From: Septoria linicola
Lineage: Eukaryota > Ascomycota > Dothideomycetes > Mycosphaerellales > Mycosphaerellaceae
Direction: 5' to 3'
DNA length: 64,000 nucleotides
NCBI GenBank assembly: GCA_024114885.1
Contig: CP099424.1
Location: 1,116,001-1,180,000, forward strand
Both the position numbers and the translations under genes were made by a program. The stretch's first letter is position 1; each line of letters begins with the position of its first letter. Below, piece after piece: positions 49,774 through 59,896 of this stretch. The notes beneath the pieces are model-generated. The model was not told where the DNA came from and ran no database searches. It worked only from the letters and a program-made list of their open reading frames with translations.

Positions 49774-51496
49774 ATGAGCGTCAAGACAGTCCAGACAAAG
49801 GCCTTTGGCGACCAAAAGGTACACGATTCTCGCACAGTCCTCGTGCTGCCATTGGCTTTGACTAACGTTGATTTAGCCAGGAACTTCAGGCCTGCGAAAG
49901 AAGGTCAAGGTGTTCCAGCAAGAAAACTACTCCGAGAACTTCGTTGCCTCGATCATCCTCTCCATCCCCGAAGGGGCTGAGGGCTCCTTCCTCGTCGTTG
50001 GTGGTGACGGACGTTACTGGAACCCAGAGGTCACACAACTCATTGCAAAGATTGGAGCTGCATATGGCGTCAAGAAGCTGTTGATCGGCCAAGATGGCAT
50101 CCTCTCCACGCCTGCTGCATCACACCTCATTCGCGTCAAGAAGGCCACTGGTGGTATTCTGCTCACAGCATCACACAACCCGGGTGGTCCAGACGAGGAC
50201 TTCGGCATCAAGTACAACTTGACCAACGGAGCTCCAGCACCAGAGAGCGTCACAAACAAGATCTACGAGACTTCAAAGACTCTGAGCGAGTACAAGATTG
50301 CAGACATTCCAGACATCGACCTCAGCACAATCGGCACCAAGACATACGGCCCACTCGAGGTCGAGATTGTCCACAGCACCGAGGACTACGTGAAGATGCT
50401 CAAGGACATCTTCGACTTCGACCTGATCAAGAAGTTCCTCAAGGACCACCCAGACTTCAAGATCCTCTTTGACGGCCTCAGCGGTGTGACCGGCAACTAC
50501 GGCGTTGACGTTTTCGAGAAAGAGCTAGGACAGGAGGGTAGCACACAGAACTGCGTACCGAAGCCAGACTTTGGTGGACACCACCCAGACCCCAACCTCG
50601 TCTACGCAAAGTCGCTGGTCGACCGCGTTGACAAGGAGGGCATTCACTTCGGTGCTGCATCAGATGGTGATGGAGACCGCAACATGATCTACGGCGCGAA
50701 CTCCTTCGTTTCGCCTGGTGACTCGCTTGCCATCATTGCACACTACGCGGACTTGATCCCATACTTCAAGAAGCAGGGTGTATATGGTCTCGCACGATCC
50801 ATGCCAACATCTGGCGCCGTGGATCTTGTGGCCAAGAAGAAGGGCCTGCAGAGCTACGAGGTGCCAACTGGCTGGAAGTTCTTCTGCGGTCTATTTGATT
50901 CCGACAAGATGAACATCTGTGGTGAGGAGTCTTTCGGTACTGGCTCAAACCACATCCGTGAGAAGGACGGACTGTGGGCCATCATTGCCTGGCTCAACAT
51001 CATCGCCGGTGTCGGCGAGCAGAGTGGCAGCACACCATCGATCAACAGCATCCAACACGACTTCTGGAACATCTACGGCCGAACATTCTTCACCCGCTAC
51101 GACTACGAAGGCTGTGAGAGCGAGGGTGCCAACAAGGTTGTGGCACACATGAAGGAGCTCATTACTACCAAGAAGGACACTTTCGTCGGCAGTGACGTCT
51201 CCGGCCGCAAGGTCGTCGAGGCTGACGACTTCAGCTACACCGACCTCGACGGTAGCGTGAGCAAGAACCAGGGTATCTACGTCAAGTTCGACGATGGCAG
51301 CCGCATCGTCGTGCGTCTTTCAGGGACTGGCAGCTCAGGCGCCACGATCCGTCTGTATATTGAGAAGCACGAGACCGACAAGAGCACATACAGCTTGGAC
51401 GCACAGGACTACCTCAAGGACAACGTCAATCTCGCCACCGACCTCCTCAAGCTGCAGGAGTATGTCGGCCGTACCGAGCCAGACGTCAAGACATAA
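49774..51496 (+). CDS. PGM2: Phosphoglucomutase
   Basis: Two exons, join(49774..49818, 49877..51496), give 554 residues. The 45-nt first exon encodes MSVKTVQTKAFGDQK and splices to PGTSGLRKKVKVFQQ, the conserved PGTSGLRKK start of the family. The 58-nt intron has a CTAAC branch site. The phosphoserine loop GILLTASHNPGGPDEDFG lies near residue 113, the metal loop ASDGDGDRNMIYG near residue 290, the sugar-binding loop ICGEESFGTGSNHIREKDG near residue 375 and the phosphate-binding loop VVRLSGTGSSGATIR near residue 505. It interconverts glucose 1- and 6-phosphate in the cytosol and links glycolysis with trehalose, glycogen and cell-wall glucan synthesis. Codon use is strongly biased to C-ending codons, consistent with high expression. 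Confidence 0.96.
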
Positions 51497-51837
51497 GCTG
51501 GCCTTGTGTTCTTGTCTGAACAGAGTAATTTCGGTCGCTACGCCAGTGACAGCGGGTGTGCGATATGCATGTGCATGAGCGATGAATGATGTGTAGATAG
51601 CGATACAGCGGCATGATATAGAGATTCCAAAAGCGAATTGAATGATCGGAAATGATGTACCATGAGCTTTCACATCCCACTTGACTCTGCTTTGACGACA
51701 GGCGCTGTACTATGTGCTATCAATGCTTCTAGCGCTATGCATACTATGCTTCACGACACTTCTTGGCCCATCCTGTGTGTCCAGTATCGTACTTAGATCA
51801 TTCCTGAACCCCATCGATCCAATCCGGTCTCAGTCAA
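51497..51837. other. Convergent intergenic region PGM / ATG11
   Basis: A 341-bp interval holding the phosphoglucomutase 3' UTR. The adjoining stretch to 52116 is open on the minus strand and is described with ATG11. Confidence 0.5.
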
Positions 51838-52116
51838 TCAATGCCAATCCATCTTCTTCTTCTCCTTACTCGGACTCTCTACCGAAAATTCCGCACTCCA
51901 CAAACTCTCCCACCCATTCTTCTTCGCAGACGAAGCCTTCGTCGGAGTCTCCAAATGTCTTTGCAAAGACCTCACACTTTTACTCGGCGACTGCGACCGT
52001 TGACGCGTCTTGCTCGGCGAAGCCGAAGGTCTCCTTTGACCAACGGTGGCAGGACTACTGCCGGAAGACGTTGGCCGACTGGTTTCAGCAGCGGCAGCTA
52101 CAGAGAGCTTGCGAAT
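51838..52116 (-). CDS. ATG11: Candidate alternative 3' exon of ATG11
   Basis: Directly beyond the ATG11 stop the same minus-strand frame stays open for 115 codons. A 96-nt intron, donor at 52212 (CAG followed by GTTCGC) and acceptor CTCACAG at 52117, with a perfect TTCTAAC branch site 15 nt before it, would remove the stop codon in phase 0. It would add 92 residues starting IRKLSVAAAAETSRP, with SPSK repeats (SASPSKTRQRSQSPSKS) and ending KKKMDWH. Retention gives the short ending VRQDLLWGP. The stretch looks coding by composition; whether the splice is used is unproven. The donor is weak. Confidence 0.4.
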   Translation of the reverse strand: MRKLSVAAAAETSRPTSSGSSPATVGQRRPSASPSKTRQRSQSPSKSVRSLQRHLETPTKASSAKKNGWESLWSAEFSVESPSKEKKKMDWH

Positions 52117-52182
52117 CTGTGAGGTGTGGTTAGAAAAGTGGGTTCTATCTAAGGAGCTGGGAGGCCATGATGCGGGCGATGA

Positions 52183-55100
52183 TCATGGGCCCCAGAGGAG
52201 GTCTTGGCGAACCTGTTCATGTGGTTGGGGGTCGTTGGTGATGCCTAGGCCCGAGCCTGCTGCGGCAGGGGGTGGGCGCGGAGGTTGTGAGGTTGGCAGC
52301 ATAGGGTTGTTGAGCGATGAGGCCTGGCTTTCTGAGCGTTGTCGAGGTGTTTCAGCGTGAGGCGTGGCCGATGCGCTGCCCGTGGCGGCATTGGATGTGG
52401 CCGGGAAGTTCTTCTTCGATGTAGAACTCGAACGACGAGAGTCGAGGCTCTTGTTGAGGTGCTTGCTAGCATCATCGCCCTTGCTGCTTCGCTTGATGCG
52501 TATACTACCTTTGGCGTCAACGTTGGCCGTACTGACCGTGCTCTTACCCAGGCCAGGTGTAGTTGGTGCAGCCCCTGCGCCACGTTCCTCGGTTGCGTGC
52601 ACCATCCACCATGTCAGGCCATCAGACAGGTCGAAAGGGTTTTCGTCCTCCACTTGCATTGATGAGCCAGCGTCACTTGCTTGCCCCGTACCGTGTCCAT
52701 CAGCAGCAATTTGCGCTGCAGCGCGCTGACCACTTAGATCAACGATCTTCTGCTCGACCTTTTGGATACGTGCTACAATGAAATCCCGCGAGCCCAGGCG
52801 CATTCCCTCACGTTCAGCCAGAAAGTAGTGCGGACATCCGATGTTGAATGCCGCCCATGCGCCCTTGACCTGCCCTCCACGAGTCGGCAAAAATAGAGCT
52901 AGATCACCTTCCTTGAAGTCGCGAACAGCAATCTTAGCATGCGCCTCGCCTCGAAGCTTGAGTGCACGTTCTTTGTATGCATCAGCGCGCTTCGTAGACT
53001 CCTTCGCCTCCTTGCTATACTTCTTCGCTGTGTACTCGAAGTCTTTGACGCGTTTGGTGACAGCATCAGCGAACACGTCGAGATCGAAGCGGGAGAGGTT
53101 ATTGATGAATGCCTCATATTGCGCATTCTCTTCCTCGAGATGTTGCGCATCGGCCCAGTGAAGCATCTTCAGATCATTGGCGGGTTCGTCATCGGCGGTG
53201 GAAGACTTTCGTGTTGGTGGTGGCGACGTTAATGACGCCTGTCTGCTCATGTACATTGACGGATCCATCATAGTGGTACTGGCAGCCATCTTCGAAGCTC
53301 GTTCGACTGCCATTCTGTCGCCTTCGTGAGTGACCACAAGACCTAGTCGCTCAAGAAGACGCACGAGTCTGAGATTCTGCGAGTAGAGCTTCTGCGACAC
53401 CTCCTTGGCACGTTCCGCGCGCTTCTGCAGTCGCTCAGAGGTTGCCTCTGCGCCGGCATGGTAAGCCTTCTGTTTCTTCTGCATACGCAGTATTTCGACG
53501 TCGAGGCTATTGTTCAATGACTTTGCTTCCGCCAATTCAGTACGCAACTTGGCAACGCGCTCTTCCTCTTCTGTCACTCTCTGGCGTAGCACTTCTGAGC
53601 CAGTTTCGCCTTCGGCAAACTTATTTCGCAACGATTGGAGTTGCTCCTGCTCTTCGCTGAGTTGCTGCTCAAGTGACTGGGCCTTTGCCTCTTCAGCTGA
53701 TAGTTTATCACGAGCCAGCCGAAGTTCTTCCTCGGTATCTGCTTGCTGTTGTGCTGCAGCTGTAAGTTCGCTCTTCTGTCGTTCATTGCTTACCCATAGA
53801 GACTTGTTTTCGCTCCTGGCAAATGCTATTGCTTCTTCCAGATCTTTGGCGTGCGCCGCGGATTTACGCGCAAGATCCTCAAGCGCCGTGGCCAGAGCCT
53901 GAAATCCTGTTGGCGCCTCTGAATCGGCGAGAAGATGAGCATGCGCTGTCGTCAGTAGCTGCAAGTGCTCAGCGTCCGTCTCACGCTTCAATTCCTGTTG
54001 CTCTTGCAGCCTCCAAAGGTCCTCCTCGACTTGCTTCCGCGCCGATTCGGCCTGGTCATACCTCCTTTCGAGGGTACTGCGAGCGTCGTGCTCGGTAGCA
54101 GCGCGTGCAGCATGTCCGGCCGCATCTTCCTTGAGACGTGAGATTTCTTCATCAATGCCATCACGAGATCCTATCAGCCTCTCGACTTCGTTCTCGGCTT
54201 CTTCAATCTTTTCCTTCGCCTCTGCAAGTTCTCGCTCCAGATTCCGCCTCTCGACAGCGAATTCGCGCTGCTGAGCATCCATGTTCGCCATGAGATCCTT
54301 CTTCGTTGTCATCGCCTCTTCGACTTGCTTCTGCACTTCAGCATCAGAGTTCTTCCTGGTTGCTACCTCGTCCTTGTGCGCTTGCAATTCGGCTTCGAGA
54401 TCGACCACGCGCTTAGCAAGGCGTTTCTCTTCTTGACCCTGACCCTGCGCAAATGACGGTCTGCGCTTACTCAGAGAATTATTGCGGGAGAAGTCATCGA
54501 AAGGCTGAGGTGTGCCGACCGGTATTGTCGGGGTAGAGACGCGATGCGACAACGCACCGTCGCTCGTTGGAGTGAATATGTCTCCCGTACTGGCCTTACT
54601 GCTGAGCTGAGTCGACCTGTGCAGCAAGTCTTCCAGCTTTCGGACCCGACTCTTTTGAGCTTTCACTTCTTCTTCCAGGCGGGCATTGGCACTTTGCAAG
54701 GTCTTATTGGAATCGTCACCCCGAAGGAAGAGTGACGTATCGCCAAACGCTGCTTCATGCATGCTGCCGTTCTTGAACGCTTTGGCATGCTTTATCTGCT
54801 TACGAGTGAGCTTGTCCAAGTCCTTTATGGCTTGATCGATCTCGTCAGTCACCGGGCCCTGGCCGAAAGTTTCCAGGAGCGTATTGAGATAGTCTGCCAG
54901 CTCCTCCCTCGTTACCATTGGCCAGCTTCCACCCTCGTTCTGCAGGTTCAGCTCGATGCCCAGGACACGGGTTTGAAGAGCATCGGCAGACACCAGATCG
55001 TCCACGTTCCGCATCCATTTCCTGCGGCGCTTCTCCTCTTCTTCCTGATACAGTGCGACCTCTTCCTGTAGAGTGGCAGAGTCTCTCTTCATTTTCGCGA

Positions 55101-56379
55101 CCCATTCGCGACGACGTACAGACTCCACGAGTAAGTGACCATAGACCGAGGGCAGTCGCGAGACTGTGCTGAGCGTCACAAAGGGCTGCTGCTGATCTTC
55201 GGGCATGTCAACCTCTTTAATGTCCTGGTAAAGCTTCGCAAGCTGCGACTCGATTGCAGAAAGAGTCCGCATGTGCTCCAAAGCCGTGTCAGCGGCACTA
55301 TCCCTCTCACGTCGGGACTTTTGCACGAGCTCGTTCATCTCCACGCAGTAATCGTTCAGGTTCGGAAGGTAATTTCGCGTGTGTAGGAGGGCCATCTTCG
55401 ATGCCTGAGCGCAGGCTTGAGGAGTTTTGGGCTGGGACTGCACATGCTCGAGATCGGAAGCCATCTTTTTGACCACCATGTCGATTTCCTCAAGCAGCTG
55501 CGCAGGATCGGAAGTACTGTCGTCAAGCAAGGAATGGTCGTTGATTTGATCTACGGCGTTGAGCAGTTCGTTACTGCTGTTGGTCGCAGAGTCCAGCTCC
55601 GCCCTTATGTTGTCTAGCTTATTGCTCAGAGCAGACATTGACGCCCTAGCAGCAGTGGCAGCCTGCTTTACTGTCACAATGTCCACATAGCCCTGCAGCG
55701 TGGCAATGTACTGCTGAGAATTCCTTCGTGACCCTGTGACAGGCACCATAGGCTGGACAAAGCGTGTGAATTCTGGTCTAGCAGGTATCCGTCGCAGGCT
55801 TTCGAGATTATGCTCCCAGTTGTCGGCATGCGCCTGTTGCTCCTGGAGCTGCTCAGCAGCCCAGGTTTCCACGCCTCCATACTGCTTCTCTGCGCTTTTG
55901 ATGTGTTGCTGTAGACTTGCTACGGCGACACCCAGACTACGCTCGATCACAGCCTTTCTCTCGCGCAGCCGCTCTGCTTGCTTTGCCGTCGTTTCGCAGC
56001 CTTTGAGCAGTCCTGCAGCCCAGCTCCTCCTGCCCTTGAACAGGTTCTGCCATGACGCCAGATCACTGGTACTAGCGATTGTGTCAGGGGCTGGGCCTGG
56101 ATTGAAGTCATCGCCGCCTAAGCTCTCAGTCGAGTCTCGCGATGGGCTGGTAGCCTTCTTTCCATTAAGCCAGCTAGAGTCGAACACATACAGTTCAGTC
56201 TCGGTCAGCAACGTCTGCGTTCTGACCTGCTTGCCTTGGGCAGTGAGCAGGATCTGACTACGCGTCTGGATGTCGGCCTGCGACGCGATCCATGACCGCA
56301 CAGCTTCGAGGGTGCTGATAACGCTGGGGTCGAGTCGCAGACACTGGCCGGTGTGTCCGATGAAGACCGATATAGACAT
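52183..56379 (-). CDS. ATG11: Autophagy-related protein 11, selective autophagy scaffold
   Basis: A large exon encoding 1398 residues. The N-terminus MSISVFIGHTGQCLRLDPSV is the ubiquitin-like start of Atg11/RB1CC1-type scaffolds. Extended coiled coils dominate (about residues 120-360 and 560-1010, for example ERRNLERELAEAKEKIEEAE). The conserved C-terminal Atg11 domain spans about residues 1090-1230, with RVKDFEYTAKKYSKEAK, KIAVRDFKEGDLALFLPTRG and AWAAFNIGCPHYFLAE. A Ser/Thr-rich tail ends in DLLWGP. Atg11 gathers cargo receptors and the Atg1 kinase at the pre-autophagosomal structure during pexophagy and mitophagy. An alternative, longer C-terminus by splicing is possible. Divergent from the kynureninase gene. 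Confidence 0.93.
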   Translation of the reverse strand: MSISVFIGHTGQCLRLDPSVISTLEAVRSWIASQADIQTRSQILLTAQGKQVRTQTLLTETELYVFDSSWLNGKKATSPSRDSTESLGGDDFNPGPAPDTIASTSDLASWQNLFKGRRSWAAGLLKGCETTAKQAERLRERKAVIERSLGVAVASLQQHIKSAEKQYGGVETWAAEQLQEQQAHADNWEHNLESLRRIPARPEFTRFVQPMVPVTGSRRNSQQYIATLQGYVDIVTVKQAATAARASMSALSNKLDNIRAELDSATNSSNELLNAVDQINDHSLLDDSTSDPAQLLEEIDMVVKKMASDLEHVQSQPKTPQACAQASKMALLHTRNYLPNLNDYCVEMNELVQKSRRERDSAADTALEHMRTLSAIESQLAKLYQDIKEVDMPEDQQQPFVTLSTVSRLPSVYGHLLVESVRRREWVAKMKRDSATLQEEVALYQEEEEKRRRKWMRNVDDLVSADALQTRVLGIELNLQNEGGSWPMVTREELADYLNTLLETFGQGPVTDEIDQAIKDLDKLTRKQIKHAKAFKNGSMHEAAFGDTSLFLRGDDSNKTLQSANARLEEEVKAQKSRVRKLEDLLHRSTQLSSKASTGDIFTPTSDGALSHRVSTPTIPVGTPQPFDDFSRNNSLSKRRPSFAQGQGQEEKRLAKRVVDLEAELQAHKDEVATRKNSDAEVQKQVEEAMTTKKDLMANMDAQQREFAVERRNLERELAEAKEKIEEAENEVERLIGSRDGIDEEISRLKEDAAGHAARAATEHDARSTLERRYDQAESARKQVEEDLWRLQEQQELKRETDAEHLQLLTTAHAHLLADSEAPTGFQALATALEDLARKSAAHAKDLEEAIAFARSENKSLWVSNERQKSELTAAAQQQADTEEELRLARDKLSAEEAKAQSLEQQLSEEQEQLQSLRNKFAEGETGSEVLRQRVTEEEERVAKLRTELAEAKSLNNSLDVEILRMQKKQKAYHAGAEATSERLQKRAERAKEVSQKLYSQNLRLVRLLERLGLVVTHEGDRMAVERASKMAASTTMMDPSMYMSRQASLTSPPPTRKSSTADDEPANDLKMLHWADAQHLEEENAQYEAFINNLSRFDLDVFADAVTKRVKDFEYTAKKYSKEAKESTKRADAYKERALKLRGEAHAKIAVRDFKEGDLALFLPTRGGQVKGAWAAFNIGCPHYFLAEREGMRLGSRDFIVARIQKVEQKIVDLSGQRAAAQIAADGHGTGQASDAGSSMQVEDENPFDLSDGLTWWMVHATEERGAGAAPTTPGLGKSTVSTANVDAKGSIRIKRSSKGDDASKHLNKSLDSRRSSSTSKKNFPATSNAATGSASATPHAETPRQRSESQASSLNNPMLPTSQPPRPPPAAAGSGLGITNDPQPHEQVRQDLLWGP

Positions 56380-56874
56380 GCCTCGCGCCAGCCTCGTCCC
56401 CTGCTGCTGGCGCGACTCAAGTCGATTGAAATCTGGTCGCGTGTCAATGTTGGTGGAGGAAGGATGTGGTCTAGTCTGTTGTCATCCACGTTGTTGATGC
56501 GATGACCGATAAGATGCGATGACGGAGCTCTGTAGAACTAAGCCCTTGGCAAGCTCGTTGATGATGGCCTCCTCGACTGCTTCTTCTTTTGAGCAGGGTA
56601 ACGTCTTCCTGATTTGCCATCAAGCAGTGCATTGTATAGAGACAGGAGGCATCACGAAGTGTAGTCATTGCGTCAAGTCACACGCCGGATTGACCAGCGA
56701 GTAAGCTTGAAGCAAAACAACCAAAGCACGAAGACTTCACCAGCTGAGGTAGGCAGATCACAAGACCATCAACTTCACAAGCTTTTCGTCGCCCTGTGAT
56801 TGATCCAGGCTTAACACGTCTGAAGCGGCCATCTCGCTGCGAAGATAGCAAGAACGAGATCGTCAGCCGCCGCT
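56380..56874. promoter_or_regulatory. Divergent promoter ATG11 / kynureninase
   Basis: A 495-bp interval between two start codons. Short frames are without similarity; no known operator was recognised. Confidence 0.4.
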
Positions 56875-58455
56875 ATGGAGCAATCAGATATCTTCATGCA
56901 GGCCTACGCCCAGGCACAAGACGAGCAGGATCCTCTCAGGACCTTCCGCGACCTGTTCGTCATCCCGACAAGAGCAGACCTTGCGCGGAGGACAATTACC
57001 GCGCAGCCTGATGAGATGGACGATGAGCCGTCGACCTATCTCTGTGGCAATTCACTGGGCCTGCAGCCGACACTCACAAGAGAGTATTTCGAAGAATATC
57101 TATCCACATGGGCACGCAAGGGCGTATATGGCCACTTCAAAGAGGTCTCAGACACTCGTCTGCCTCCCTGGCTGCACGTTGACGACGATGTTCGCGCCGA
57201 CATGGCCAACGTTGTTGGCGCGAAGACGGAAGAAGTCGCCGTCATGCAGACCTTGACTGCAAATCTGCATTTCCTGATGTGTAGCTTCTACCGACCGACG
57301 AAGGAGAAACATAAGATCCTGCTCGAGGGAAAGGCTTTCCCAAGCGATCATTTTGCAGTAAGTAGGGCAGCCACCAGTTGGTTCCTTTTCACTTTCAGAC
57401 CATAATTTCGGGAGAACTATAGTGAGCATGGCGGTTGTCATTTCTCAGATATGCTAAGACATCTCCTTTTGCTTCAGGTCCAATCACAGATCAGCCACCA
57501 TGGCTATCAGGCCGAGGACTCTATGATCCTATTAGAGCCGACGAGCCAGGATTCGCTCCTTCTCACAACTGAACAAATATTATCGAAGATCGACGAGCAC
57601 GCCGACTCACTAGCTCTCATTCTCCTCCCAGGTATCCAGTACTATACAGGTCAGCTTTTCGACATTAAGACCATCACTGCGCATGCACACCAAAAGGGTA
57701 TCCTCATCGGCTGGGATCTCGCACACGCCGCCGGCAATGTCCCTTTACAGCTGCATAAATGGGATGTTGACTTTGCCTGTTGGTGTACATATAAGTACCT
57801 CAACTCTGGGCCAGGCAGCATAGGTGGTGCCTTTGTGCACGAGCGACACGGCGAAGTCGCCAGCAACGGAGACAAACTCCAATATCGACCAAGGCTATCT
57901 GGATGGTGGGGTTCCTCGAAGACGAGCCGCTTTGTGATGGCCAACCAATTCGATCCGATTCCCGGCGCTGCTGGTTTCCAAGTCTCCAACACCTCGGTGG
58001 CGGACACGACTGCAGTCCGAGCCAGTTTGGACGTCTTCAAGCAGACTTCGATGGCGGATCTGCGCGCAAAGAGCGTGAAGCTGACTGCGTATCTCGAAAA
58101 GCTACTCGATCTATTGGCAAGCGAGCAGGAGCAGCAGTTTGGCGGTGCTCTCTATCATATTATAACTTCTCGTAAACCTGAGGAGCGCGGTGCTCAGCTA
58201 TCTGTCATGCTCAAGCCAGGGCTGCTGAGTTCTGTTATGGAGGTCCTCGAACACGAAAGCGTGGTGCTCGATGAGCGAAAGCCAGATGTCATTCGCGTGG
58301 CGCCTGCTCCGCTGTACAACTCATTCGAGGATGTCTGGAGATTCGTCTCGGTGTTCCGGCGCGCGTGTCAACAGGCATACTCGAGTGGTGAGAAGGGCGA
58401 GAGCATTATGATGGATGGAGGAAGCGACAGCAAGGGCTGGAGTCAGATCAAGTGA
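56875..58455 (+). CDS. BNA5: Kynureninase
   Basis: Two exons, join(56875..57357, 57478..58455), give 486 residues. The 120-nt intron has a GTAAGT donor and joins FPSDHFA to VQSQISHHG. Motifs in order: YLCGNSLGLQP near residue 55, the PLP-phosphate region MQTLTANLHFLM, LLEGKAFPSDHFA, LLPGIQYYTGQLFD, GWDLAHAAGNVPL with the PLP-contacting Asp, and CTYKYLNSGPGSIGG with the Schiff-base lysine. SGWWG and the C-terminal DVIRVAPAPLYNSFEDV complete the fold. It cleaves kynurenine or 3-hydroxykynurenine to anthranilate or 3-hydroxyanthranilate plus alanine, feeding NAD synthesis from tryptophan. PLP-dependent, fold type I. Confidence 0.95.
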
Positions 58456-59896
58456 CCAAGAGTCGGACTTGTCTTGTAGTAGAGTATAGACTAGTTGGGG
58501 GATGTGAAATTCGATTGACCTATACTGCCGTTGCCTGTAGGTATCGTCGCCGTCGAGGCGAGTGGCAACAAGGAGAATATGTACAGTGGATGGTCAAGCT
58601 TCTAGGAAAGCATGATTTCACGAAATCTATCAAATGCGAGTGTTTGCTTTCAACTCACCGTACCAGCACGAAGAGGGTCGAGAATTTCCAGACGGCATTG
58701 GATCAGCAGTCAATATACATCAGAATCACTAGGAAGCATGACCGCGCCCATGGCATGTCGTCGCCGCGTCCCAGAGGTTTCAGCAGTAAACCCTAAGGAC
58801 TGCTGACAAAGTCCGCCGATCATCCTTGCTGCTCGTCCAACGTGCAGACCACACAACTTCATTGCAATTGTTTGCTGCTTCCACCTACATAGTGCAGATC
58901 ACGCTTTCGCAACTCCTTGTCCTGACTCATATGCCAGGCTGCAGGTAGTTACCAGGCCCGCTGCCGACCCGTGGAACCAGCGATGCTCATTGTCGTCCGC
59001 GGGCGCGCAGCAAGAGCAACAAGACCGAGAAAGACGCAGGACACAGGCGAGATGCGATCTGGCTCAAGACAACTAAGACCATCATAGCGCTATGGAAAAC
59101 CCTCGTATCGAGTGTACACGTGCAAGCCTCCAACAGTCCTCCGAGGATTCTAATGTCCGACCGCAGAGGAGTCGTGGTGGCAGTGGCGGCCTCTGGGAGG
59201 ATTTAGCTCCAATTGTGGAAGCTCAGCCTCCTACCATGGGCTGCGGCCACACAGCACAACCAACGAATCTTCTGCAAGGTCGCTGATCTCGACTGCACGA
59301 TTGCCTTGAAACGACTCGAGGCCTCTTCGCACCTTGCGACCGATGCAATCAATCTCTCGATCGTCTCATCGAACACGCTCAATTTATGCAGGCAGTGGCC
59401 GATGACTGCCAAGGTGCTGATCCCGTGGGCATGAATGCGTATGGTCATTTATTGCATGTCTTATATCTGGTAAGGTAGGCCGCCTGCATGGTACCAGTAT
59501 GGCACCCATACATTGGGACGACGGAAGCTGGGGCACAGCTTCCCGCATGATTCTCCTTGGCCTATACCAGCACAGCCTTATTGCACGGTAAGATCAAGCT
59601 AAGTCCCCTCATACGCCTTTCCTTTTAGACTTTCGCTACTTGCAAGCTACCCGGATCCTGCTCGAGTGTACAGCTTGTGCTCGCTTGTGGTAGCGGCTAT
59701 GCTCTCGAGCGTGGCTGTTCACACTAGCTGGCACAGTCACCGCGGTAATTGTCTTTGCTCATGTCACACCGCACTTCATAATGCCTTTATCCAAGTCCCT
59801 ATCTCTGGGTACCTCAATCCTGTAGATGACAGAGAAGGAACACACAGACACAGCTGCCGCAGACGATCGCTGCGTGGCAGCAGCTTCTCGCCCACC
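58456..59896. other. Long intergenic region (1.4 kb) between kynureninase and RBR ligase
   Basis: Two partly overlapping plus frames at 59092-59286 and 59213-59434 look weakly coding, but lie in different phases and are not recognised; they may be a decayed or spliced small gene. The frame of the RBR gene is open from a GTG at 59666, but this part lacks similarity. Confidence 0.45.

Noticed and set aside
51723..52133. Plus-strand frame with a signal-peptide-like start (MLLALCILCFTTLLG)
   Set aside because: It lies opposite the ATG11 downstream frame, which has better coding character. The rest is Ser-rich without cysteine pattern.
59092..59434. Two overlapping plus frames that look weakly coding
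   Set aside because: They are out of phase, no convincing intron joins them, and no family was recognised. Possibly a decayed small gene.
59666..59896. N-terminal extension of the RBR ligase from a GTG codon
   Set aside because: Not an ATG, composition unlike the rest, and a good CACCATGA start follows.
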